Positions 13,907 through 21,937 of a DNA stretch of 24,761 bases are shown one piece after another; the stretch's first letter is position 1, and each line of letters opens with the position of its first letter. The notes beneath the pieces were generated by a model, which did no database searches, was not told the DNA's origin, and worked only from the letters and a program-made list of their open reading frames with translations. Source of the stretch: Candidatus Aenigmarchaeota archaeon CG_4_9_14_3_um_filter_37_18 (GTDB lineage: Archaea; Aenigmatarchaeota; Aenigmatarchaeia; CG10238-14); assembly GCA_002789635.1 (NCBI GenBank), contig PFTQ01000027.1:1-24761 (forward strand), written 5' to 3'. The position numbers and the translations under genes are program-made.

Positions 13907-16080
13907 AATGTCATCTGTTTTTCTTCTTTTATCTCTTCATGTTTCTCCCCAAGCTGTTTTTTTATTGTATTCGCAACTTGAGGCCCAACTATTTTTGACA
14001 AGTTTAACAGCGATATTTCACGAAGGTCTGACATTGATTTTAGATTATGATCAAATAACCTTCTCCCCCTGATACGACCTATCTGCTCAAGCCTAACAAG
14101 CGGCAGCAGCTCTTCTTTCACCCCGTACTTCAACCTGACTCTCAGCTTGCGGATGCTTCCAAGGGTTTTTTTCACCCCTAAAAGCACGCCCAACTCATTG
14201 AGTGAATACAGCAGCCAATCTGCATTCTTTAGCCTGGTGTATAATTCCCCTGGTGTGACCCTGAATTGTGAAAGCAGCTGGTCTTCTGTTTTCTCGTGTA
14301 CCCATGATTCAAAAAGCATCGCAGTCTTAACGCTCCTTACAAAACTATCATAATCTTCGTCATGCTCTTCTGGGGATTTTTCAAGGAATATAGACCGCGC
14401 TATTTTATCATCCACTTCCTTGAAGTCATTATTTGTCACTGTAAGCAGCGGTTGCATCTCAAGCGTTTTTGAGATTACATGAATAAGCGTAAAGTCTGGG
14501 GTGGATTCATTTGATTTCTTCAATGATCTAACAAAATGATAAGCTGTTATTGGATCTATGTAAAGTTCGGAAACCCTTTTGCCGATTTTAGTCGGGAATA
14601 TTTTATCCTTTTTATGCTGGAGGAATTTGAAATCAATCAACATCTCAAGGATTTTGTCAAGCTTTTCTTCGATATCAGTTATATCCCCGTACTGGTGAGC
14701 GTAGAAAGTTTTTTTGAAAAACCCTATTAAACTTTTTCTGGAATCAATAAAACCTGAAGCTATCAAAGCCAAAGTATGCATCCGTAGAACTGGCTCTAGG
14801 GATAATTTAGAATAGATATCTTCTGGGTCACCAAGTATGTAAGTTTCTGTGAGTTTATGGGAATCAGTTTCATTTTTTGCAACTAAAATTGATTCTCCCC
14901 ATGAGTCATACTCAGGCCTTCCGGCTCTGCCAACAAATTGTTTGTATTCGAGAACTGGAATATATCTCATGCCATAACCAGAATAATACCTTTTGATGTC
15001 ACGAATTATTACACGAAAGGCTGGCATTGAAATTCCCATCGCAAGAGTTGGAGTAGCGCAAATAGATCTTACCAAACCATTTCTAAAATTGTCTTCTATT
15101 AAACCTTTTTGTTTTCCCAATAATCCTGCGTGATGGAATGCAACTCCGTTTCTAATACAATCAGCTAATTTCTTACATTGGCTTGTCGGGGATTCTAGAA
15201 CATTCAGAATTTTATCTGATAATTTCGATAATTCTTGCCTTTCGTTTTTTCCCAAAAATGTTCGGTTAAACTTTCCTAATTTTTCTGCAAGAGATTCTGC
15301 GTTTCTTCTGGTTGAAACAAAATAAAAACATTGCTTTCTTAATTTATTTGTGTTTTCAAGAATACTTTGTTCGGTTGATAGAGCTGCATTGAGATCATAT
15401 CCCTCCCTTCCAAAAAATTCCAGCTTGTTGTCAAAATAAACCCCTTCATATAATTCAATCGGCCTAAAGTCAGACTTAATAGATTTGGCATTCAGCCATT
15501 TTGCAATCTCATCAACATTGCTAATAGTAGCGCTCAGACCAAGAATTTGCGCATTAGGTATGGTCTCGCGAAGCCTTGTTAGAGTAATCTCAAGAGTAGG
15601 GCCGCGTGAAGGATCATTAAGAAGATGAATCTCATCAACAACAACTAGGCCTATATCCTTAATCCAATCAGCTTCATGCCTCATAAGTGAATCGCATTTT
15701 TCTGTAGTGAGGATAATCAAATCATAATTTGCTAGCCACTGGCTTGTTGAATCAAGATCGCCAGTTGATATTGTCACTTTAATGCCTGACCCCTGAAACA
15801 GTTTTTTGTAATACTGCCATTTTTCCCCGGCTAAAGCTACAAGCGGGACAAGATATATTGCTTTAGATCCCTCGGTTTTTAGTTTTTTAATCATTGCCAA
15901 AGTTGCAATCAATGTTTTTCCTGATGCTGTCGGGGCTGACACAACTTGATTCTTAAAACTTAGCAAGCCGTTTTCTATTGATTTTACCTGGGGTTCATTC
16001 AGCTGGTTAATTTTTTGCTGTTTTAACTTTTCTATAAATTCCACAGGAATGCCATGATCCTTAAGTGAGTCTATTTTCAT
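13900..16080 (-). CDS. Hel308-type Ski2-like DNA helicase
   Basis: A 726-residue superfamily 2 helicase. Motif I APTASGKT (49-56), motif II DEIH (149-152), motif III SAT (183-185) and motif VI QFVGRAGR (381-388) are intact. The winged-helix and ratchet domains follow, with the Hel308-like helix-hairpin stretch LEQIGRIRGRRLFDHNLKSM and KIVGPQVANTIKKQLG. Hel308 acts at stalled replication forks. The C-terminus KEEKQMTLG ends inside tRNA-Pro; QMTL resembles the first half of a PCNA-binding box, and an aromatic end would be expected next. The start lies 34 nt after the Hsp20 gene, behind a TATA-like AATATAAACC. Confidence 0.9.
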   Translation of the reverse strand: MKIDSLKDHGIPVEFIEKLKQQKINQLNEPQVKSIENGLLSFKNQVVSAPTASGKTLIATLAMIKKLKTEGSKAIYLVPLVALAGEKWQYYKKLFQGSGIKVTISTGDLDSTSQWLANYDLIILTTEKCDSLMRHEADWIKDIGLVVVDEIHLLNDPSRGPTLEITLTRLRETIPNAQILGLSATISNVDEIAKWLNAKSIKSDFRPIELYEGVYFDNKLEFFGREGYDLNAALSTEQSILENTNKLRKQCFYFVSTRRNAESLAEKLGKFNRTFLGKNERQELSKLSDKILNVLESPTSQCKKLADCIRNGVAFHHAGLLGKQKGLIEDNFRNGLVRSICATPTLAMGISMPAFRVIIRDIKRYYSGYGMRYIPVLEYKQFVGRAGRPEYDSWGESILVAKNETDSHKLTETYILGDPEDIYSKLSLEPVLRMHTLALIASGFIDSRKSLIGFFKKTFYAHQYGDITDIEEKLDKILEMLIDFKFLQHKKDKIFPTKIGKRVSELYIDPITAYHFVRSLKKSNESTPDFTLIHVISKTLEMQPLLTVTNNDFKEVDDKIARSIFLEKSPEEHDEDYDSFVRSVKTAMLFESWVHEKTEDQLLSQFRVTPGELYTRLKNADWLLYSLNELGVLLGVKKTLGSIRKLRVRLKYGVKEELLPLVRLEQIGRIRGRRLFDHNLKSMSDLREISLLNLSKIVGPQVANTIKKQLGEKHEEIKEEKQMTLG

Positions 16081-16114
16081 GGTCTTGATTTTTGTTTTAA
16101 AGGATTATATTGGT

Positions 16115-16666
16115 TTATATTGCGAATTTCAAATTCAGCATTCCATTATCCAAACTCTTCCCAACAAGCTTTTGGTTCTGGGGAATATTCAGTATCTTAA
16201 AATACCCTTTGTCTCCAGCAAATGCCCTGATCTCAATGGAGTCAGTGAATCTATTCACTTCAATATCCCCTTCGGACTTAACATCAGGCAGAGGAACAGT
16301 AATAACTATTTCCTTGTCCAGTCTCCTTACATTCACTTTTGGTTCAATGATTCTTCCAGTCAACTTTCTTTCTTCCTGTCTTTTCTCTTTATAAGGTTGC
16401 CCCTGGTTAACTGGAACAGGTCTTTGAAGTACATGAACATTAGGCTCGCCAAAACTGCTGCTGTTGATCCTGATAGTTACGCCGTTTGATCTATATGTTC
16501 TTGATTCGTATTCATTATCATTCGGCATAAGGTTTCTTAGGACGTTCATTTGGTTCTTAAGAATATCGAACATCGTGACTCTTCTGTCTGTTTTAACCCC
16601 GCATTTAGGGCAGAAGTTCCATTTCCTGTCAACTTTTAACCTGCAGTAATTGCATCTGTCATTCAT
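16115..16666 (-). CDS. Zinc-ribbon plus Hsp20-domain protein
   Basis: A 183-residue protein. The first 25 residues form a zinc ribbon (C5-x2-C8, C19-x2-C22: CNYCRLKVDRKWNFCPKCG). After a polar linker rich in Asn and Arg comes an alpha-crystallin-like domain (about 105-183): EPKVNVRRLDKEIVITVPLPDV, then SIEIRAFAGDKGYFKILNIP and LDNGMLNLKF. It lacks the usual IXI tail after the last strand. The pairing suggests a chaperone or adaptor that binds a specific partner through the ribbon. It is upstream of, and probably co-directional with, the helicase. Confidence 0.8.
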   Translation of the reverse strand: MNDRCNYCRLKVDRKWNFCPKCGVKTDRRVTMFDILKNQMNVLRNLMPNDNEYESRTYRSNGVTIRINSSSFGEPNVHVLQRPVPVNQGQPYKEKRQEERKLTGRIIEPKVNVRRLDKEIVITVPLPDVKSEGDIEVNRFTDSIEIRAFAGDKGYFKILNIPQNQKLVGKSLDNGMLNLKFAI

Positions 16667-16852
16667 AACAAAAACCTAGCTATTATTACTCGTGGAAGTT
16701 TTTAAGTTTAATTTGCATTTCTCCAAACCCAAGTTTCAAACAAAATCGCTGATAAGAATGGTTTTTCCTGGCAGACTGGTCAATATTTAAATCCTAACTA
16801 ACAAATTAGTAATCTGTTACAGTTGTATCCACCTCGGGAGTGAGAGTTGCAT

Positions 16853-17179
16853 ATGAAAAGAAAAAAAGACGCTAAAAAACAAAAAGAATATGATTTAATG
16901 GTATTAAAGATGTTAAAAGAACTATCAAAAACCCAAAATGCTAGATTATCTGTAAGGGAAATCTCTAGAACTCTTGGAATTAACCCAATGGCTGTTTCCC
17001 GTTCTGTCAGGAGATTAAATAGCTTATTGGATATAAAAAAAGGCTCTAGCTTTGAAGCCTTCAGACTTCAAGTCCATTTAATAAGATTAAAGCCGGGTCT
17101 AGAAAACCTATCAATGGAAGATCTCATCAAAAAAAGCTATCTCTCAGAGAGGCTAAGCCATGAGGTTTTTGGAAGATAA
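16853..17179 (+). CDS. Winged-helix DNA-binding protein
   Basis: A 108-residue basic protein with one winged helix-turn-helix: LMVLKMLKELSK, RLSVREISRTLGINPMAVSRSVRRLNSLLDIKKG. The C-terminal third is helical. ATG 16853 is preferred over the in-frame TTG 16847 because GGAGTGA (16837-16843) is then 9 nt away. TATA-like ATATTTAAATC lies near 16784-16794. It is 21 nt ahead of the TsaC-TsaE gene, so it may control or share that transcript. The regulated target is unknown. Confidence 0.75.
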   Translation: MKRKKDAKKQKEYDLMVLKMLKELSKTQNARLSVREISRTLGINPMAVSRSVRRLNSLLDIKKGSSFEAFRLQVHLIRLKPGLENLSMEDLIKKSYLSERLSHEVFGR

Positions 17180-17200
17180 TTCGTTCTTTAGGTCTTAATC

Positions 17201-18283
17201 ATGAAAATAATCAAACTGTCAGGAAAGAATGAGAACAGTATTATAGAATCGGTAGTTGATGTTCTTAGTAAAGGGGGACTTGTTGTATATCCTACAGAAA
17301 CCTGTTACGGAATAGGAGCTGACGTGACAAATCAATCAGCAGTTGACAAAGTTATTAAATACAAGAAGAAGAGACAAGGTAAAGCGCTGCTGATAGCTGT
17401 TGCAGACAAAGAAATGGCAGGGAAGTATGTGAAGATAAATGAGATCGCCGAAAACATCTACGACAACTACCTCCCAGGACCTATAAGCGTTGTTTCGAAG
17501 AGCAAAGGTTATGTTGCCAAAGGTGTTGAAGCTGATGATAAAACTATAGGAATAAGAATGCCAAAATATTGCCTAGTCCTAAAAATAATTAAAAAATTTG
17601 GAAAGCCAGTGACATCAACCTCTGCTAATTCTTCATACAAAAAAACCCCTTATTCAGTGAAAGATATACTAGAAAACATATCAAAGAAGCAGAAAGATCT
17701 GATCGACTTAATAATAGATGCAGGAGAACTCCCAAAAAACAAACCTTCGACAGTAATCAACACTACATTAAACGAGATCCAAATATTGCGTGAAGGTGAC
17801 GTAAACTTAAAATCACCAAAAAAAGTGATCACAAAATCTGAAAACGAAACCAAAAAGTTGGCAAAGACATTAATTCAAAAAAATAGAAATCTTGGCAAGA
17901 AACCAATAGTATTCGCTCTTCAAGGAGAATTAGGAACAGGAAAGACTCAATTTGCAAAAGGTTTAGCAAAAACATTAGGAATAAAAGAAGCTATTTTGTC
18001 GCCAACATTTATCCTAATGAGGGAATATGATTTTAAATTCAAGAGCAAAAAACTCAAGTTTTTCCATGCAGATACTTACAGGATATTTGAAGAAAAGGAA
18101 TTTATTGATCTAGGCTTCAAGAATATGGTCAAAAAACCAAATATAGTTGTAATTGAATGGGCTGAAAAGGTTTCTAAAACATTGCGTGAATTGAAAAATT
18201 CTTTTGAATTAATCTGGATTAAATTTGACTACCAAGCAGATGAGAACGCAAGAAAAATAGAATACAGCAATGAAATACTGTGA
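17201..18283 (+). CDS. TsaC-TsaE fusion for tRNA t6A synthesis
   Basis: A 360-residue two-domain protein. Residues about 1-205 are a YrdC/Sua5-type threonylcarbamoyl-AMP synthase (VVYPTETCYGIGADVTN, KYKKKRQGKALLI, TIGIRMP, TSTSANSS, STVINTT, ILREGDV). Residues about 215-350 are TsaE: Walker A GELGTGKT (242-249), SPTF (267-270), HADTYR (289-294) and VVIEWAEK. TsaE is the ATPase of the bacterial TsaBDE system and is normally absent from archaea, which use KEOPS. The Sua5 accessory domain is missing. It is followed by tsaD, overlapping any GTG start at 18280 and 8 nt before ATG 18292. The operon thus links the first and last enzymes of t6A37 formation. Confidence 0.9.
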   Translation: MKIIKLSGKNENSIIESVVDVLSKGGLVVYPTETCYGIGADVTNQSAVDKVIKYKKKRQGKALLIAVADKEMAGKYVKINEIAENIYDNYLPGPISVVSKSKGYVAKGVEADDKTIGIRMPKYCLVLKIIKKFGKPVTSTSANSSYKKTPYSVKDILENISKKQKDLIDLIIDAGELPKNKPSTVINTTLNEIQILREGDVNLKSPKKVITKSENETKKLAKTLIQKNRNLGKKPIVFALQGELGTGKTQFAKGLAKTLGIKEAILSPTFILMREYDFKFKSKKLKFFHADTYRIFEEKEFIDLGFKNMVKKPNIVVIEWAEKVSKTLRELKNSFELIWIKFDYQADENARKIEYSNEIL

Positions 18284-18291
18284 GTGATAAG

Positions 18292-19350
18292 ATGAAAATA
18301 CTTGCAATAGATACTTCATGTGATGAAACCAGCGCTTCTGTATGCAGCAAAGATAGAGTCCTATCGAATGTAATTTTTTCACAGGTTGAGCTTCATTCAA
18401 AATGGAGAGGTGTAGTTCCAATAATTGCAAAAAGAGCGCACCAAGAAAGAATAAACCCTGTTATAGAAATGGCATTAAAAAGAGCAAAAGTGAAACTGGA
18501 AGGTATAAATGTTTTTGCAGTGACAGCAGGGCCTGGACTTGCAATTGCGCTTGAAGTTGGAATTAAAAAAGCCGTGGAATTATCGGTCAAATACAAAAAA
18601 CCTTTAGTTTTAGTGGACCATATGGAAGGCCATATTTACGCCAATTTCGGAAAAAATGGCAAAGGAAATTATTTTAACAATTTGAAAAAAGTCAAATTTC
18701 CTTTGTTGTGCCTACTAGTTTCTGGCGGTCATACAGAGATAGTTTTAATGAAAGATCATGGAAAATATGAATTAATAGGACAGACATTGGATGATGCTGT
18801 GGGTGAAGCCTTTGATAAAATAGCCAGACCACTGATGCTCGGTTACCCTGGAGGCCCTATAATTGAAGAGTTTGCAAAAAAAGGCAGACCTGAAAGATTT
18901 CAGTTGCCAATACCGATGCAAAGAAGAAACGACTTTAACTTCAGTTATTCTGGTTTAAAAACCGCTTGTGTTGTTTCGATTGAAAAGCTTAAAAAAGAAT
19001 TTGGAAAAGAATTTCCTTCTGTTATTCCGGATTTCTGTGCTTCTTTTCAAAAGACAATATCGGATTCTCTAATCTTTAAACTAAAAAAAGCTGCGAAAAA
19101 GTATAAAACCAAGCAGCTGCTCCTAGGCGGAGGCGTGGTCTCAAATAATTATATAAGAAGTCAGATGAGAAAGGAAATGAGAAAATTGGGTGTTGAAGTT
19201 ATAGCCCCGAATAAAAGATTGTGTACAGACAATGCTGCTATGATTGGGTTATGCGCTTATTATAGAGCTAAAAAAAATAGATTCGTTAAAAATTTAGAGA
19301 AAGTAGATAGACTACCAAATCTCCAAATAAGCCAAAAAATTCCTTTTTAG
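18292..19350 (+). CDS. tsaD: TsaD, tRNA t6A transferase, bacterial-like
   Basis: A 352-residue ASKHA-fold enzyme that transfers threonylcarbamoyl to A37 of ANN-reading tRNAs. Metal ligands H110 and H114 (HMEGH) and D313 (TDNAAMIG) are present. The sequence looks bacterial rather than Kae1-like: IDTSCDETSASV, LLVSGGHTEIVLM, LIGQTLDDAVGEAFDKIARPL, GYPGGPIIEEFA and FSYSGLKTA, versus archaeal IEGTAEKTG, YVSGGNTQ and FGETLDIAVGN. No Bud32 kinase fusion is attached. ATG 18292 has GAGTGAT just upstream as SD; GTG 18280 is the alternative. Its stop overlaps the convergent PRC-barrel gene by 4 bp. Confidence 0.93.
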   Translation: MKILAIDTSCDETSASVCSKDRVLSNVIFSQVELHSKWRGVVPIIAKRAHQERINPVIEMALKRAKVKLEGINVFAVTAGPGLAIALEVGIKKAVELSVKYKKPLVLVDHMEGHIYANFGKNGKGNYFNNLKKVKFPLLCLLVSGGHTEIVLMKDHGKYELIGQTLDDAVGEAFDKIARPLMLGYPGGPIIEEFAKKGRPERFQLPIPMQRRNDFNFSYSGLKTACVVSIEKLKKEFGKEFPSVIPDFCASFQKTISDSLIFKLKKAAKKYKTKQLLLGGGVVSNNYIRSQMRKEMRKLGVEVIAPNKRLCTDNAAMIGLCAYYRAKKNRFVKNLEKVDRLPNLQISQKIPF

Positions 19351-19610
19351 ACTAATTCATTTTCACTTACTATTACAAAGTCTCCTATTGACTTAACTGC
19401 GTTGAATGGAATCAGAATTTTTCCTCTTTCGTCTGCCTTTAAATTCAAGTCTGCCAAGGATTTGGTTGCACCGTCAACAACCACATTCAAGAGCTCTCCA
19501 CTCTCAGTAATAAAGTCAAAATTACCTACTACGCCGTATTTCTTCCCGGTTTCTTCGCTTATAACTATCTTTCCAAAGACATTTTTTGCCCTGACTTTAT
19601 TTTCAGCCAT
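19347..19610 (-). CDS. PRC-barrel domain protein (second copy)
   Basis: An 87-residue PRC-barrel protein with ISEETGKKYGVVGNFDF, LLNVVVDG and the closing GKILIPFNAVKSIGDFVIV. It is only loosely like the 1413-1691 copy but shares the SIGDxV ending. It begins 4 nt after the kinase gene, so the two are co-transcribed. Role unknown; some PRC-barrel proteins bind RNA or ribosome-assembly factors. Confidence 0.85.
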   Translation of the reverse strand: MAENKVRAKNVFGKIVISEETGKKYGVVGNFDFITESGELLNVVVDGATKSLADLNLKADERGKILIPFNAVKSIGDFVIVSENELV

Positions 19611-19614
19611 ATTT

Positions 19615-20160
19615 TCACCCCTTTACATCAATATTAAGTAGTTCAATTAATTTATCTTTAACTGTTTTTCTAAATTCCGGCAAATTACCCTCATTTACTA
19701 TAAGATGGTCAGCCATTGATATAAGTTCAGGCGTGCCCATCTCAATTTCAGTTTTATCCCCTTCTCCAAGAATAAACCCCTTTCTTTCATATAATGATTT
19801 CTGCCTCATCAGCCTAACTTCTGGGGAGCTATGGACTGCGAGTATAGACAACTCTTCCCCATATAGCCTATTTTTTAGGTCTTGTATCTGATTTGGTGAT
19901 TTAAGTCCTTCAATAACTATTTTATTTGGGTTTAATTGAGTTATTTTATCAGTCATTCTCCTCATCAGTTCCCTTTTGTTGTTATAAAACCAGTCTCTCA
20001 TTTTTTTTTCATTATCCTGCGTATAAATTACCCCTTTTTTCTGCATCTCTTCACGTACAATATCATCAATAGTTAACGTGAAAATCCCTAGCTGCTTCGC
20101 TTTATCAGAAACAATGGTCTTGCCAGAACCAGGCATTCCAACAATACATAAAATTTTCAT
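19615..20160 (-). CDS. UPF0200-type nucleotide kinase-like P-loop protein
   Basis: A 181-residue P-loop protein beginning MKILCIVGMPGSGKT (Walker A 8-15). VIEGLKSPNQI and ILAVHSSPEVRLMRQKSLYERKG match the archaeal UPF0200 family, related to adenylate and dephospho-CoA kinases. The lid region RLMRQKSLYERKG carries the expected arginines. Substrate is not settled, so no symbol is given. It sits 4 nt ahead of the second PRC-barrel gene. No SD is evident upstream, and the gap of 29 nt to the AAA+ ATPase suggests its own start or a long operon. Confidence 0.8.
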   Translation of the reverse strand: MKILCIVGMPGSGKTIVSDKAKQLGIFTLTIDDIVREEMQKKGVIYTQDNEKKMRDWFYNNKRELMRRMTDKITQLNPNKIVIEGLKSPNQIQDLKNRLYGEELSILAVHSSPEVRLMRQKSLYERKGFILGEGDKTEIEMGTPELISMADHLIVNEGNLPEFRKTVKDKLIELLNIDVKG

Positions 20161-20189
20161 AAGTATAATTTGTCTTCATTAGTATAAAA

Positions 20190-21275
20190 TTATGCTTCAG
20201 CAAAAATACTCTTAGCTTTTCCTGAAAGAGAATATACATAACTATTTCCTAAATTTTCTCTTACTACAAGCTCGTCCCTCATCATTCTTCTTAGTATATT
20301 ATTCACAGAACGGATTGCATTGTTTTTGTTTTTGTAAGAAGCTTCATCAATATTTTCAACAACTTCAGATGGCGTGAGTTTTGGTTTTTTATTGAGAAGG
20401 TCCATTATTTTTTTCTGTTTGTCTGATATTTGCATTTTAGCATCGGAGTAATTTTCTATTGGTTTTTCAACTCTAGTTGAGGAATTGAATATTTCATCTA
20501 CAAATGTCTCATTTATTGTAGGTATATTTTTTTCGGATGATTGCTCTATTAGACTATCGCATATCTTTATTATTTCACGGGGAAATCCGCCAGAAATTTC
20601 AAATACTCTTTTTACAGCATCCGAGGTTAATGGTTTTAAGCCATCCCCTCCTGCATCCTCTATCCTTTTTCTTATCAAAGACTCAGTTTCAACATATTTG
20701 AGTGAATCAAGGTATGTTTTTGTTGTTACACGCATGGACAATGTTGGCAACTCTGTTTCTAATTTTTTTTCAAAGCTAGGAAGCCCAGCAAAAACCATTA
20801 TCAAGTTTGGAACGATATCATCTATTGTCCTTAACCATTCTAAAACTTCTGTTGATGTTTCATGTATTTCATCAATTAGAAGGACTGATTTTTTTCTTAA
20901 TGTTTTTTTAATTAAAAATTTTGAAAGGTTTTGTGTGTTAAGATCTTTGAACCTGAAACCATCAACAATGTTGTAACCAAACAATGTCTTGAAAAGCAGG
21001 ATTAAATCATCTTTTGTTTCGGGGCATTTTGGAATATAGTATGATTGAAATGAATTTCCATTGTTGTTTATAAAATCATTCAACCAAGTTAATAAAGTTG
21101 TTTTTCCAGATCCTGTATGACCAATTACCAAAGCGAGTTTATGTGAATTAAATACATGCGAAAGTAATTTGTTTGTCTGTGAAGAGTAGCCTACCATTAA
21201 CTGAGGTGATATAGTTAACGTGAATGGGTTGTGATCCCAGCCAAAATCCCTATAGTATTCATAATTTTTATTCAT
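20190..21275 (-). CDS. ExeA/TniB-like AAA+ ATPase with C-terminal winged helix
   Basis: A 361-residue ATPase. The start FGWDHNPFTLTISPQ resembles ExeA/GspA proteins. Walker A is GHTGSGKTT (52-60), Walker B LLIDEIHE (about 132-139), sensor 1 MVFAGLPSFEKKL and sensor 2 SGGFPREI. Residues about 285-355 (KIMDLLNKKPKLTPSEVV, NNILRRMMRDELVVREN) form a winged helix. The layout, AAA+ followed by a DNA-binding wing, also recalls Orc1/Cdc6, but the motifs are not classical Orc1. TATA-like CTATTTATT (complement of about 21297-21307) lies about 25 nt upstream, so the mRNA is probably leaderless. Palindromic iterons overlap this promoter. Confidence 0.8.
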   Translation of the reverse strand: MNKNYEYYRDFGWDHNPFTLTISPQLMVGYSSQTNKLLSHVFNSHKLALVIGHTGSGKTTLLTWLNDFINNNGNSFQSYYIPKCPETKDDLILLFKTLFGYNIVDGFRFKDLNTQNLSKFLIKKTLRKKSVLLIDEIHETSTEVLEWLRTIDDIVPNLIMVFAGLPSFEKKLETELPTLSMRVTTKTYLDSLKYVETESLIRKRIEDAGGDGLKPLTSDAVKRVFEISGGFPREIIKICDSLIEQSSEKNIPTINETFVDEIFNSSTRVEKPIENYSDAKMQISDKQKKIMDLLNKKPKLTPSEVVENIDEASYKNKNNAIRSVNNILRRMMRDELVVRENLGNSYVYSLSGKAKSIFAEA

Positions 21276-21287
21276 ACTTCATTTATG

Positions 21288-21380
21288 TTTCACGAAAAAT
21301 AAATAGTTATCATGAAGTTCATGTAGATACTTCACATGAAGTTTAAGGAATTCATGAAGATAGTTTTATATTCCGTGAAG
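21288..21380. repeat. Five TTCAyGAA-like palindromes between divergent genes
   Basis: Palindromic units: TTTCACGAAA (21288-21297), CATGAAGTTCATG (21311-21323), CTTCACATGAAG (21330-21341), TTCATGAA (21351-21358) and TTCCGTGAAG (21371-21380). Their centres are spaced roughly 18-25 bp, near two helical turns. They surround the TATA boxes of both the ATPase (about 21297-21307) and ThpR (about 21362-21370) genes. Related TTCACGTGAA palindromes occur inside the ThpR gene at 21609-21618 and 21842-21853. Confidence 0.7.
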
Positions 21381-21394
21381 ATCAAAATGATAGT

Positions 21395-21937
21395 ATGTTT
21401 CGCTTATTTATTTGCATATGGCTGCCTAATGAGGTAGCTAAAGAACTAATCAAACTGAAAAAAGAACTAGAAAAAACTGATATTAAAGGTAAATTTGTGG
21501 AAGAAGAAAACATTCACATCACGATATCATTTCTTGGAAACGTGAACTCAGATAAATTGAATGAAGTTAAAATGAAAATGAATGAATCTGTGAAAGACAT
21601 GGATGAATTTCACGTGAATTTAGGCTGCCTGAGGCTAATACCAAATGAGAATTATATTAGAGTCATTGGGATTAATGCGAATAGTGAAGAGATCAGAAAA
21701 TTAATCAGGGTTGTTGGGGATAAAGTGGGTGGAAAATTCCATGAAGAAACTAAAATAACACTATGCCGTGTGAAAAATATCCCTGATAAAAAGCTTCTTA
21801 AAGAATTCATAGAAAAAAATCGTAACGTTAATATTGGCTCTTTTCACGTGAAAGAAATATCATTGGTGAAGAGTGTATTAACAAAAAGTGGCCCAAAATA
21901 TGAAACTATTCATAAAACCGGGTTGAGAAAAAAATGA
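21395..21937 (+). CDS. ThpR-like 2H phosphoesterase lacking second catalytic His
   Basis: A 180-residue member of the 2H superfamily, whose usual activity is RNA 2',3'-cyclic phosphodiesterase or 2'-5' ligase. The first motif is intact, H41-I-T43. The second, normally HxTx before an RVK element, reads K120-I-T-L-C-R-V-K127, with AAA (21752-21754) where His is needed. Two base changes separate AAA from a His codon. RNA binding may remain while phosphodiester cleavage is lost. ATG 21395 lies about 28 nt after the TATA box with no SD, so the mRNA is likely leaderless. Its stop overlaps the next gene as ATGA. Confidence 0.85.
   Translation: MFRLFICIWLPNEVAKELIKLKKELEKTDIKGKFVEEENIHITISFLGNVNSDKLNEVKMKMNESVKDMDEFHVNLGCLRLIPNENYIRVIGINANSEEIRKLIRVVGDKVGGKFHEETKITLCRVKNIPDKKLLKEFIEKNRNVNIGSFHVKEISLVKSVLTKSGPKYETIHKTGLRKK

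Noticed and set aside
20190..21275. Calling the AAA+ ATPase Orc1/Cdc6
   Set aside because: It has ExeA/TniB-like N-terminal and sensor motifs, not the usual Orc1/Cdc6 ones; only the domain order is shared.
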